Position numbers and translations under genes: made by a program. DNA of 64,000 bases, taken from positions 620,001 through 684,000 of the forward strand of contig JAWZYV010000169.1 in NCBI GenBank assembly GCA_038373885.1, read 5' to 3'. The notes beneath the pieces are model-generated. The model saw only the letters and a program-made list of their open reading frames with translations. It was not told the DNA's origin and ran no database searches. Below, in pieces: positions 11,151 through 22,344 of this stretch (positions are counted from its first letter, which is position 1; the number at the start of each line of letters is the position of its first letter). The stretch is from Cheiracanthium punctorium (taxonomy: Eukaryota > Arthropoda > Arachnida > Araneae > Cheiracanthiidae).

Positions 11151-12444
11151 CTAGGGGCCAAGGCCCCCAGACTCGCTACGCTCGCTTTTCGTATGAGGCA
11201 TTCGGCCCCTAATAAGGCTTTTTCGTAAAAAAGACATAATTTCAATAGACAAAACCCGAAAAGTGGATCAGATAGAATGTTACTGAGCTACACATTGCTT
11301 GGTTCTTGCATGTTCATTGGTACATAAAAATTTAAACTTCACACTACAGTAGACCCCCTCCCCCTCATGACGAGGAAGATATTTTGTTATGGGAATCCGT
11401 GTTTTACGGGTCCTGAGCTATTCTCCACCTGGAGTGCGGACTCCGCTTATAATCGCTGGAAAAATTATTTGCACTCCTCAGAAACATAATGATATTTAAT
11501 ATTGCCATTCAAAAGTTATATTAATTAGGAGCTAAAGCGTAATAAAATCAGAACATATGTTTCAGCTGTATTTTTAATAATGTAAAACCTATTGGAAATC
11601 TTGCGAATTTGCCACCCATGGCGATTTTTCATTATTTGGCGACTTGCGTACATGTAAAGTTAATAAAAGCTACGGAACAGATAGGATAGCTTGCCACCAA
11701 TGGCGACTTTTCATTATTTGGCGATTGACACATGCTCACAACTATAATTACTGTTCATTAAGGTTACCGGAAAACCGTTATCCATATTTTCATTTACATA
11801 ATCGTTTGCAGATTGGCGTACTTAGCACCATGAATCATACCATCTCGTCGCGCTAGCAAATATCCAAAGTGTACTATAACTGCTATAATGGCATAGTTAA
11901 CGCCGCCAAATATTTCTACTGGTAGCAAATAATCCAGCTGGACCGAACCGGCTTTAAAATAATCTGAATTTTAATTATTTTTCATTTTCAATATATTAGT
12001 TATTCTGTTTTGGAAAAACGAATAATCGCTCATTCTAAACTCCTGTTGTCTAAGCGAACTTACTATTTGAAAATTGTCTAACTTCGTGTAACACATTTTG
12101 AGTTACTTATTTCATATACTTTTAATTTTGGCGTAAAATGGGTGTATTTCTACTTCTTGTTCGGCAATTTCACGTGATACTACATACTTGGAAACGCTTT
12201 GTTGCAAAGAAATGAATGATTTTATGCCAAATCTGGCAACCATTATGTTTATTTTTTCAGTTTTTTATTAATATCTTCTAAAATAATTCGATTTTCGAAA
12301 TTTAATTCAGCTTAGGAGGTTCCTCGGAATTTTTCGAATCTGTGGGAACCTTAGTCGAAACTCAAATCCCCACGGTTTAGGAGGCGATAGGCCAACAAGC
12401 TTTGACAGCGCCAGCGGCCTTTACTTCTTTTTAGAATAAAGAGA
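11151..12444 (-). mobile_element. Non-autonomous Helitron, type 1, copy 1
   Basis: Read on the minus strand, the element begins with TC (TCTCTTTATTCTAAAAAG, ending at 12444). It finishes with a GC-rich hairpin (GGGGCC/GGCCCC) and CTAG at 11151-11154, preceded on the plus strand by A, as expected for Helitron insertion between A and T. Copies lie at 31866-34825 (with a large insertion) and 13685-14000 (partial). There is no Rep/helicase coding sequence. It contains a duplicated TTGCCACC..TGGCGA..TTATTTGGCGA motif (about 11610-11730) and a fragment resembling the pogo-type MITE at 34849-35310 (about 11346-11450). Homology with the second copy continues about 70 bp past the CTAG, to 11081. Confidence 0.75.
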
Positions 12445-13684
12445 AATAACAATAACATACATAAATGTCATAGAAATCGATGTATATTTACGACAGCTAG
12501 AGCACGGACGGACGGATAGATAGACAAACTGAAATCATAAACACTTTTCAACCTTATTAGAAACCGTTAAAAAGTGTTAATTTATAATCGCGATCACACT
12601 CAAACAGTATATACGCTTATTTCATGCATCGATAAATTTTAACACAGTTTCAAGTTACCGTTAAGCTCATATTAAAAATTAAAATTCATTTTACACAAAA
12701 AACTCAGTAATCAATTCAAAGTTATTTTCTAATGTAAATATACACCGTAGCAGACGAAAACTTTTCGTTGACAAATATGAACTCCATGTATTTTAATAAT
12801 CTCAAGATAGAACCTCCCCCGCCTTTTTTATTCATTTGTCGCTAAGGCAGCTACGTTAGAAAATGTGAAACAAAATATTAAAATTGAGTGCTGGTGTTTA
12901 TAATCTCGTTCACATGCTAGGTTGCAAAATTAAAAACATAAAACTGGTTAAGAGTCAGGGCGGGAAATGTTTTATTCCTTTACCGTTAGGATCGCTGCAC
13001 TTTACCAAATCCCAATGTTTACATTATTGAAACTTAGTTTGGGTACCAAAGACCTAAGCAAGCAGCTATGGAGAGTGTCCACTACTATAATATACCTTCG
13101 CAATCCCGAAGAAATAATTTTATTTATGAAAAAAAATTAAACTCATAAATCAGGAAAAATCCGGATAATTGTGACATCAATATGATGTCATACTCACTTG
13201 CAACAGCTACTTTTGTCACGCAAATGATTAACTTTTTCTACTCTCGGAAATAAAATGGATCTCAAAAGAGCGAAAAATGGCTTAAAAATGAGGGAACGGG
13301 TGGATTTTCAGATTTTTAAAATAGCGCATACTATTTTCTATATTTCTATACATATTAATGGAAAATTTCAAGCGGATTGTACAAATGGTGTAGATATTAT
13401 TAGGCTTTTCAGTGCCTAATTTCGTAATCTTTTTGTAGTACTGGTGGAAATGAATTTTATCTTGAGTCAGGGATCAGCGTAACTATATAGTAGGATGATA
13501 CGCTTTAAAGAATAACTTCCCATTGAACGCAAAGTATTGGGAATATTTTGAGTGCTCCTGTAGAAAAACTATAAATGCTACAAATACCATTTTCATTAGG
13601 GTACATGGTACAGTAGGTAAGAGTAAAATATATAAATTTCGTAGAAATCAATGCATATTTACGGAAATTAGAGCACGGACGAAC
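12445..13684. other. Mixed sequence with Helitron-head-like fragments
   Basis: Two related stretches, 12465-12510 and 13630-13680, share GTAGAAATCAATGCATATTT-like sequence and AGAGCACGGACG. The first continues into ACGGACGGACGGATAGATAG, which resembles the short-period heads of the other Helitrons here. Between them no gene or element boundary was recognised. The 85-codon frame at 13523-13780 overlaps the next repeat and is not considered real. Confidence 0.4.
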
Positions 13685-13997
13685 TTTTTATTTTGGCGTA
13701 AAATGGGCGTAATTCTAACTCATGTTTGTAAATTTCACGCGATTCTAGATACTTGGAAACGCTTTGTTGCAAAGGAATGAATGATTTTATGCCAAATCTG
13801 GCAACCATTCGGTTTATTTTTTCAGTTTTTTTTTTTTAATATCTTCTAAAATAATTCGATTTTCGAAATTTAAATCAGCTTAGCAGGTTCCTCGGAATTT
13901 TTCGAATCTGTGGGCACCTTAGTCGAAACTCCAATCCCTACGGTTTAGGAGGAGATAGGTCCGTATGCTTTGACAGCGGCCTTTACTTTTTTTTAGA

Positions 13998-14000
<3 letters not shown>
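13685..14000 (-). mobile_element. Partial type 1 Helitron (5' portion only)
   Basis: About 315 bp match the 5' end of the type 1 Helitrons at 12120-12444 and 34498-34825, including GCTTTGTTGCAAAGGAATGA and TCCTCGGAATTTTTCGAATC. The hairpin/CTAG end is absent. The piece ends in a TA microsatellite where the other copies have their TC terminus. Confidence 0.75.
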
Positions 14001-14030
<30 letters not shown>

Positions 14031-14040
14031 TATATACATA
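13998..14040. repeat. (TA)n microsatellite
   Basis: A TA run with a few C interruptions. Its last TA is the target site of the adjacent foldback element. Confidence 0.9.
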
Positions 14041-14486
14041 CAGGGGAATTCGTTACAGGGGATTACAAACATTTAGGAGAAGTAGGATACACCAAGACAG
14101 TTCAGAATCACATAGCAATGCCGGGTCGGAAACGCCGTCTTCATGTATCTGTTAATAATCACTTTGGAAGAAGTGTTCAGGTAATAATAAGCTTTCCGAC
14201 CATGGTTTTTCAAAAGCTAATCCATCTTTCACCGATTGCACTTGATCAAAATTGTTAATTCAGAATTTTTTGTTTCATTACATTGATGAAATCGGCGGAG
14301 GAAAACTCGAAGTTTCACGTAACTTGGTTAAGAAACTAGACACACGCTTCAACACTTCTTCCAACGTGATTATTAACAAGTACAGGAAGAAGACGTTTCA
14401 GACCCCGCATTGCTATGTGATTCTGAACCTTCTGGGTGTATCCTGTCCCTCCTAAAAGTTTGCAAAACGGATTTGGAATCACCCTG
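14041..14486. mobile_element. Foldback MITE with ~145-bp inverted arms, TA target
   Basis: The 446-bp element starts CAGGGGAATTC and ends in the inverted counterpart CAGGGTGATTCC, with TA on both sides. The arms (about 14041-14185 and 14340-14486) pair over most of their length, for example TTCAGAATCACATAGCAATG in both. The loop is about 150 bp. There is no coding capacity; a 67-codon frame lies across the right arm. The terminal sequence and TA target suggest a mariner-type non-autonomous element. Confidence 0.85.
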
Positions 14487-15104
14487 TATATAAAGATAGA
14501 TGATATAATTTTTCAAAGAAATAAAGTTACAGCCTTTAGTCTTTTATGAATTAGTTTCTTTTTATACGTGGCTTAATTTTGCAATTATTTTGAGTCTCTT
14601 TGACCGATATCACCTTTTTTAACAAATTTCCTGTGTTATTGAGATTTTTTTTTTCTAAAATGTTTTGTTAAAATTGTTTGCAGTCCGTATCCGGTTACAT
14701 GAAATTTTATACAAAGTATTAAATTTTTGCCAGTAAATATTTTAACACAAGTCTTTCGTTTTTTTTTTAACACGCGAAGAATTTTCATGATATTACTAAA
14801 ACATTATTGCTAATTATACATAATTGCATTTTGTGATTACTGGTGGCTTCGTAGATAATATGTTATAAATAAAAACTTTGTGTAAAAACACCCATAAAAA
14901 TGCACTTACCACATGGGATGATCGTTTTACTGCTTTGTGAGTCTAAGTGATGACGGCTGATGAAGTCCGAAGATTTTTTCGGTCGAAACGATTGTCCCAT
15001 GTGATAATTACCTTTTAATGTGTGTTTTTACCCGAAGTTTTTATTTATATCATCTTTTAATACGAGTTTTTTGAGTGTTTTTTCGGTAGATATTTGTCGT
15101 TATA
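14487..15104. other. AT-rich spacer between two foldback elements
   Basis: No gene is recognised. A short imperfect inverted pair, CACATGGGATGATCGTTT (near 14910) and TCGAAACGATTGTCCCATGT (near 14983), may be the arms of a small decayed element with its outer parts missing. Confidence 0.4.
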
Positions 15105-15561
15105 CCGGGTGATCCAAAAGTGAAGACAGACTTTAAAAATTCATTAAAAAAGAGCAAATAATGATAGAAAATTGCGGTTTGCACAAATAGGTTTAGGGTA
15201 TGATGGTTTTTTTTTTTTTAATGACAAGAAAATTTGTAGTTCCAAATATTACAGATAGGTGGTGCTGACATACACAATGGGAATCAAATTTCCAATTTAA
15301 AAAAATCCGAAATCTCTCTAATGCTTTCTATGCAAACTGCAATTTTTTATCATTATTTGTTCTTTTTTAATGAATTTTTAAACTTTGTGCACCCAGGATG
15401 CATTGTGCATGTCAGCGCATAGAGAATTTCCTTGTGATTAAAAAAAAAAAAAAAAAAAACCATCATACCCTAAACCTATTTGTGCAAACCGCAATTTCCT
15501 CTCATTATTTGCTCTTTTTTAATGAATTTTTAAAGTTTGTCATGACTTTTGGATCACCCGG
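15105..15561. mobile_element. Foldback MITE with ~120-bp inverted arms, TA target
   Basis: The 457-bp element starts CCGGGTGATCCAAAAGT and ends in its inverse, flanked by TA (15103-15104 and 15562-15563). The arms pair through TTTAGGGTATGATGG plus long T/A runs. A further diverged copy of the right arm lies inside (about 15325-15395), so the structure is partly nested or internally duplicated. The terminus resembles mariner-type ends. No transposase is present. Confidence 0.85.
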
Positions 15562-16474
15562 TATATTGTCGTTACTATTGCTGTAATATATATTGTCGTT
15601 ATTATTGTATTATATGTGTTTTTATTACTAGTAGATCTATGTTGTTATATATTGATATATTGACGTTATATGTTGTCCTAGACGTGGTGGATTATGGAAC
15701 ACAACTTGATATGATCTTAGACAACTTTTTCTGGAAGAAAAAATAAAATCTGTCAAAGATTAGAATCAGAAAAAAAACAAACACTCTCACTCAAAGGAAC
15801 CTCAAAGTATATACTGAAAACTGAATTCGTGAAGGAAAATAATCCTGTGAAATACACCCAGATGAAGACTCTCCTCTGAAACTGGAAATTAGCAGCCCGC
15901 ATATGCAAAAAATTCTCTCAAATCTTAATGGATTTGAACAGTACCAAAAAAAAAAAAGACACCTTATATAAAGTCGCAACATTTCTCGTCGAAAATAGAT
16001 AACCTTATGGTTTATCGAAGTTTGACCCTTCCCTCCCCGAATTCCTAGATATAATGCATAAGTATTATATATAAAGGATTAACTAAACAATCAAAGAAAA
16101 GGAATATCTTCATCCAGAAGATAAACGTAGTTTTTATTAGCCGTAGCATTCGAGAAAATAAAATTTTGATAAACAGCAAGAGAATCAGCTGCAAGTATTG
16201 AACTCTTAGAATAACTGGTTCCCAATACAAAGCACCTGGTAATGTAGAACCACCTGGAATACTAGATTGTACTCCAATACTCGACTTTGTCAATTGAACT
16301 TGCATACTGAATGTTTTTGAATTATAGAAAACGTACTTGTGGAAAATATTTTGACCAAGAGCCAAAAACAGCATGTAAATAGTTGGTACAGGTTAAAACG
16401 AATTTATAAAATGTATGTGACTTTCTTTTACTGATACAGTATGGTTATAATTAAAGTTACCCTATTTAAACCCA
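15562..16474. other. AT-rich sequence with one unrecognised 109-codon frame
   Basis: A minus-strand frame at 16045-16374 would encode 109 residues with a hydrophobic C-terminal half (FIKILFSRMLRL, FFDCLVNPLYI). It has no known motif, no visible second exon and no conserved counterpart in the window. I do not call it a gene. Confidence 0.35.
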
Positions 16475-17492
16475 TCTAGAACTCCTGTTCTAGAGGTTGG
16501 TAGACCTGTTGGATTTTGATGAAACATGGTATATAACGTTAAATGGACCATGGGGAAAAGATTTTTGCAATAAAAAAGTTCAAATTTTGACCACCAGAAT
16601 GAATTATGGCGCCAAAGAATGTGTTAGAATCATTAAAATTTATTCAATTGCACAATGTGCTAAACATGTACTCCATTGGCATCAATTACGTGTTGAAAGC
16701 GCATTATAAATGGTAGCGCGAAGTACTATCTCGAGGGATTTCAGCAACATGATGTGCAATGATGGCTTTTAACTCAGGTAAAGTCATAATTCCTCATCCA
16801 TAAACACGGTCTTTTAGGGGGATTCCCACAACCCGAAATCGCAGAGATTTGAGTGAACGAGGTGGATAGGCATCCGTAAAATCTCTGGATATTACACTAT
16901 TCTCGACAATGTTAGCACGAAGTTGTTCTTTGACTTGGAGCCCAATGTAGGGACTTGCATTGGGGCAGTGGTCAGCAAATATTGGCGTCCCTGTAATATA
17001 AGGAATGGCCTGATGACGAAAGAGTTCACTATATCCTATACTACTGACGTTTTAGAACGTTGAAGAGTGAGAGTTTCAGGAAAACGGTCCGAGGATAAAA
17101 TCGCAGGATTTCGATACAATGTGGTCACGTAATGAAAATGAAGTGGTTGCTGTTGCAGGGCATTAGGAGGTGAAACACCTCATATGAGGCAAGCAGTGCA
17201 GCTAAGCTATTGCTGCTGTTCTGATAAAACATTCTTGCAAGTAAAGCTGGATCTTTCTTCGTTAAGGTCATGAATAACGATGTCACAGGCACGCAAAATG
17301 TTTTCCTGGCTCTGACAGCAAGTATACCTGTATTTATAAGTTTGACTAATTTGCATATGGAATTTTTGAAAAGCGCAATCTGGTGGTCGAAATATGAGCT
17401 AATTTTTTAATGCAGAAATCTTTTCCTTATGATCCATATAACGTATATATCAAGTTGCATCAAAATCTGCTTGTCAGAACGGGTTCTATAAT
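16475..17492. mobile_element. Decayed DDE transposon with ~115-bp inverted arms
   Basis: The left arm (16475-16598) and right arm (17379-17492) are inverted copies, sharing GATTTTGATGNAAC, GGAAAAGATTTNTGCA and GACCACCAGA. The arms enclose a broken transposase on the minus strand. The outermost ends could not be fixed. The organisation is the same as in the larger element at 49899-52790, whose transposase belongs to the same family. Confidence 0.75.
16640..17271 (-). pseudogene. DDE transposase pseudogene (Tc1/mariner superfamily, DUF4817/DDE_3 style)
   Basis: From an ATG at 17271 the minus strand reads MTLTKKDPALLARMFYQNSSNS, the N-terminal HTH region of a transposase type frequent in arthropods. 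After a large internal deletion, later frames give SPYIGLQVKEQLRANI, then ISRDFTDAYPPRS, LKDRVYG, and LPELKAIIAHHVAEIPRDS. These correspond to the family's DGAPPHIGLQVKQLL, WPPRSPDL, LKDRV and C-terminal helix segments. The first catalytic Asp region is missing and the second is degraded. Several frameshifts and stops show it is long dead. The formal family name is from memory and could differ; the relationship to 50287-52699 is clear from shared motifs. Confidence 0.7.
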
Positions 17493-17912
17493 TGTCTCAA
17501 TAGGTACCACTCTGTGTTTAAATCATTCAAAATTGCTTTGCCAGTTAAAAACTAAATATTTATCTAGTATTTTCTCGATAATATATTTTCTGTTTAGTGT
17601 AGTTGATAAAAATTAGTGATAATTATCTATTTCTCTAAAGGAATGCAATTTCTATTTGTTCTGTTTTTGTTCAAGGCAAAAGTCCGCGAGAACTATCTGC
17701 CTAAGTAGTGGGGAGGGATGCCTTGGAATGAAGATGAGAAAACGTAGTAATAAAAACTGATTTTAAGATCTAAAACACTGATCTAAATTTCCCAGTTATA
17801 ATAAAAATTTTCAGCGGAAGATCGATTGAATTAATTATATGTATTATTTTTATTCTACATAAAAAGATAATGTTTTCTCAATCATGATATTTTATACATA
17901 TAAAAGCTTATA
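17493..17912. other. AT-rich spacer
   Basis: No gene is recognised. The phrase ATCTGCCTAAGT with GCCTTGGA (about 17696-17728) recurs near 19230, hinting at a small dispersed repeat. Confidence 0.4.
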
Positions 17913-18464
17913 CAACGGGTATTTAAAAAGTAAGTTACACTTGTTCCTCCACGTATGGAAACATAGCGAAACAAGACCGAAACTTAATCAGACGATAGTT
18001 CAGTTCCACGGCTTCCCACGATAGCAATTTCATTCAAATATTGACAATCGTTGGTACGTAATACGAGGAGGAAATGCCGCGCAAACTGGAAGCTTACCCC
18101 AAGGGGTGCCAGTTCGGGACTGTACGGTGGATGCTGCCACACCTCCCATCCAAAGCTACGAGCCAAAACCTGTGTTGTGCGTGCCTTGTAAGGTCTTGCA
18201 TTGTCATGCAAGAGGACAATGCCTTTGCTTGAAGCGTTTTGCCCACAAAAACGTAGTATGCCGCGTACTTCAACGTTGGAATAAGCTTCCAGTTTACGCG
18301 GCATTTCCTTCTCGTAGTACGCACCAACGATTGCCACTATCCGTATGAAATTGCTACCGTTGGAAGCCGTGGAACTGAACTATCGTCTGATTAAGCTTCG
18401 GTCTTGTTTCGCATGTTGCCATCCGTGGAGGAACAAGTGTAACTTACTTTTTGAATGCCCCTAG
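17913..18464. mobile_element. Mariner-type deletion derivative with ~115-bp inverted arms
   Basis: The arms at about 17913-18035 and 18340-18464 are inverted copies sharing AAAAAGTAAGTTACACTTGT and GATAGTTCAGTTCCACGGCT. TA flanks both ends (17911-17912, 18465-18466). The 552-bp element keeps only a central piece of its transposase gene, so it is non-autonomous. Confidence 0.85.
18030..18340 (-). pseudogene. Mariner transposase fragment
   Basis: The minus strand encodes LLHDNARPYKARTTQVLARS followed by FGWEVWQHPPYSPELAPLG. This is the mariner catalytic block with the second Asp (HDNARP) and the YSPDLAP motif that precedes the third acidic residue. The flanking N-terminal domain and first catalytic Asp are absent, and the downstream part runs into the right inverted arm. 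Plus-strand frames across the same span are shadows. Confidence 0.8.
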
Positions 18465-19964
18465 TATGTAAAACAGTGTTGAAGCTATATAAAATAATTT
18501 GGGTAAAATTTTCATTAAATAAATGTTTTTACTACTGATGATGTTAAAATGAAACTGCGGTTGAACAACATTAAAAATTTAATCTTGGGATATTGTTTAC
18601 GCGAACACCTCCTGTGTCCGTTACATTGCACCATCGTAAGGAAGGTAAAATTTAATCTTTATCTTATCTCCGACCTACTTCAAGAGAATTCGGATTATTG
18701 GATAGAAACTTAAAGGAAAAAAATTAATTTCTTAGAACAACAAGATGGCCAAAAATGTGTCAAAGATAACTAATTTTTAAAATAAATTTCTCTATCACTA
18801 AAAGCTTATTATCTTATATTTTCTATGAATAGTGAATCATTTTTAATTCATAGACTAATTAGTCAGATGGTTTAAACAATAAAACAGCCAAATGAATTTT
18901 ATGTAGGTACATAATTTTTAAGAATGAATGAAGCAAACAAACACATTTTACGATCTTCGTTTTCAACTTCATCAGTGGCTCAACTGCGCAGATTGAATTG
19001 TATTCGGATTATGATAAAATGTCTAATATACAGTTAAGTTTGTTAAGCAGTAAGATTTTTTTATATTTTTTAAAATTTCTACAGACATTTTATTTCACCT
19101 TCACCAAGAGTGCTGAGCTGAATTTTGAAAGCTTGAAAGAACATCCATGTTTCCAAAAGACCTGAATCTTATATAATCACTAAGATATGTTTAAAGTGTA
19201 TTGTATTAAGGCAAACATACTCGAAGGGTATCTGCCTAAGTGGGAACGCCTTGGATCGAGAACTTTTTAAGGTATTCTGATGCGTATTCTTCACGTTACA
19301 TCTGGAGAAAACCTCCAAAAACTTAGGTTAGATTGACGGTTAGATCGACAGCCGTGCGGCAGTCCAGGACTGTGGATCTTTAGACTTCAGCCATCTGCCA
19401 CAGATATGTTTGAATTTTGTGTTCGTAATCTTTTGAAAAGGATCTTTTAAAGAGGATTTTTTATTCGTAAAACACGCGTAGAAATTCACTTTCAAAACCG
19501 GGATATGTAAAAAGGTGTACACTCAAATACTTCTTGGTTATGTATTATCTTAACCAGCGATCCTTAATTTTTCCGTCAGTTTTTTAACTAATGTATAAAA
19601 GTCCACGATGATAGGTTGTGACATAAATAGCTATTCTACATCATTCGTTTTCGACTGTTTTCATCGCAGTTTCATGATTTCAAACTCCCTATCGTTTACT
19701 CTCAATTGCTGATTAGAATACTCTTCAAAGAACATGCCGTACTGTATGAGAAACCGGGTACTGTATGCAGCACATTTGAATCGCATAGTAATAATATAGT
19801 TGAAAGAAAATAACTCGGCTGTTCGAGCCTCGTCAGGGGGGCCCTGAACCCCTTAATTTTTTAGTTTCATTATTGCCATATTAAAAAGATATTAATTGAC
19901 TATGTCCTTTCATCTCTCATCTTTTGTGTATTTCGCCTGGTAAACCTATGTTGAAATTTTTATG
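18465..19964. other. AT-rich sequence without a recognised gene
   Basis: No motif-bearing open frame and no terminal repeats were seen. A 60-codon minus frame at 19340-19522 carries no recognisable domain. Confidence 0.5.
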
Positions 19965-20167
19965 ATTGTAACCTATTTATACAAAAATACATGTGATGCA
20001 TATTCTACAGCTTACGAAACACTTTAACAGTAGATTAAAGCTGTTGTGAAATAATAGTATTTAAATATATGTAAAATTATGTCGCATTTTTATGTCGCTT
20101 TTTTGGGGACACATTTTTGGGACAATTTTCAGGAAAGGGTTTGAGAGATAAAATGACATAGTCATTA
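19965..20167. repeat. Dispersed repeat B, copy 1
   Basis: About 200 bp starting TTGTAACCTATTTATA and ending GATAAAATGACATAGTCATTA match 32831-33035. Shared phrases include TTCTACAGCTTACGAAA and AGATTAAAGCTGTTGTG. Its nature is unknown. The second copy lies at the start of the insertion in the Helitron at 31866-34825. Confidence 0.8.
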
Positions 20168-22199
20168 AAAAAATATTTTTCAGATTATTTTCAAATGTCA
20201 TAGATGAACTTTATATAATATGCAGTAACAAGTTTGCAATATATTCATTTCATATATCTTATATTGATATCGAGGAGAATGGCTAGTTGAGGAGGACGGT
20301 AGGAGACAGATGCGGAGAGAGTTTTACCAGCAATAAAATCATGAGCTAAAATGAAAGAATCCCATCTAAGTTTTAAATACAAAGTAACGAATAACAATTA
20401 GAAAGTGAATTTTGAAACATTGAAAACTATACGAATATAGTAAAGTATAAGAAACGAAAATGAAACAGAGAACAAAATCCTGCAATTTTAAATTAATAAA
20501 ATGAAACGCATTAGATACATTTAGATACATGATTTTAAAAACAAAATTAAATTTTAACAAAAGAAAAAATACTGGGAAACGGTAATTAATATTAAAATAA
20601 TGTAACTAAAACTCACTTTAAAAAAAGCTGAAAACTCGAAAGAACGTGTGATTTACATGGAAAACTTACGCATATAAAACAAGTTTCCTTCCGTATTTCT
20701 ATTACAAATTGAAATAAAAAAATCAAGCATATGTGTTTGAAACGTGTAAATAAATAAATATGTATAAAACTTTTATTCAGCAAAATGTATGTATTAAGAA
20801 ATAAAATATTATTTGTAGATCTAACATTAAAATATATATTTATTCAACGGACTTGTAGTTTTATAAGGCAAAATATTTTATTTCAATACTAGTTAATTCC
20901 TTCTCGCAGTGGAACAGTTTAATCTTTTCTTTGAAATCTTTTAAGTGCAAAATCTCGTTCTTCCAGGAACTTCTATTTATTCCAACTGTCCCAAGAATTG
21001 TAAAGGACAATGCTGCATGCAATACATGTTACTTCTGGAAATTCTATTAGTTTCTTATTAAGATTTTATTCACCAAAGGATTGTGGTTTACTTAACAACT
21101 TAACTGTTTATTTTTCCTGCCTTACTTCGTTTAAAAACAAGTATTTTTGATAAGCAATTTTACATTCTAATAGATTATGTAAATTAAAAACTGTTAAAGA
21201 ATAATTAACTAAAGAGGATTTTTAATTACTGCAAAAATATTGCATTTTTTAGTTAAGGGTTTTTTTTTTTTCAAACTTTAACTCAACTGGAAGAGCGTTT
21301 TACAGGATTAGATTTTAGAAAAGAAAAGTATGCATTTTATATTTTATTCCAGATTTCTGCATTATGTGATTAATTTTGGAATGGAGATAAGCTTAGTTAT
21401 ATATTACAATTAGGACAAAACTATCTCATTTCTCGTTTTATTTGTTAATAATACGTTACAGAAACAGCATAAAAATATTTATTTTTAAAAATACAGGGAC
21501 CCTTCAACTATTTTTCAAGATAGGATCCACCGAAAGTTTTAGATTTGTAATGCCGCGGGGTCATTTTTTGTAATCCTTTTACATAAAAGTTTTTCCGCCT
21601 GGGATTGAAGCCAGCATGTGAAAGCCTTCTGCAGGTCGTCATCACTGGAAAAATGCTGTTAACAGGAAGGAAATGTTTATTTATTTATTTTTTAAGCTGT
21701 AAATCGCTGGTAGAACAATCATGACTGTAAGGTAGATGATCCAATACTTCCCACTGGGACACCTGCCTCAATTGTTTTGTACGACGCATAACTTGCTTGC
21801 TCTTGATTTCTCCCAAATTTCAGACGCAATTGCCTCAATATCTATTACGTTCTATTCCTTCAAAATCATTACGGATATTTCCACGCACTTGGAGGAAGAA
21901 GAAATTTCCGGTCGCCACAACGACGTGCATGCAGTCCATCGGGAAGAACCAATTCACGCACACAATAGCAAAGCCTATCTACCCATTTTGTGCACTTGTT
22001 TTTCTCAATTCATCGCCTGCCATCTGATGGCAGTATAGGTTACTTAAGGCAACTAAAAATTAATTAACTAGGTTTCCCTATTGACTTTTCCGAAAACAAG
22101 ATAGCTGTTCCGCCAGATTCTCTGTTTCACTTTGTCCTTGTGGGTGAACAACGAAACGAAGGGGTGTTTTCATCGATTTATACCAAAATAGCAAACCTG
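20168..22199. other. AT-rich sequence without a recognised gene
   Basis: The 100-codon plus-strand frame at 21736-22038 has no recognised motif. On its complementary strand a short MDCMHVVV segment recalls PIF/Harbinger transposases, but flanking family motifs are missing. On the minus strand near 21610-21650 a GGCTTCAATCC sequence resembles a tRNA B-box without a partner A-box. Confidence 0.4.
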
Positions 22200-22344
22200 G
22201 TCACAAAACACTCATTGTGGCGTCACAAAAGTTTATAGTAGTCACACAGTGTCGCAAACAAGTCACATCGTCATTGGTAAGTGACATTACTTCATTGCGT
22301 CGTCACTGTGACGCTAGTGAGTCACCAGGTGATGCCGCTGTGAC
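22200..22344. repeat. GTCAC/GTGAC-rich segment
   Basis: Nine GTCAC or GTGAC pentamers occur within about 145 bp. Similar wording (GTGGCG, GTCACA, AAGTGAC) appears at 29740-30050. It looks like a decayed copy of a repeat whose better copies lie near 29-30 kb. No terminal repeats are seen here. Confidence 0.5.

Noticed and set aside
16045..16374. 109-codon frame as a membrane protein gene
   Set aside because: Hydrophobic composition is expected from T-rich antisense DNA; no start context, splice partner or homology was visible.
21736..22038. Possible PIF/Harbinger transposase trace on the minus strand
   Set aside because: Only a short MDCMHVVV segment resembles the family. Neighbouring motifs and terminal repeats are absent.
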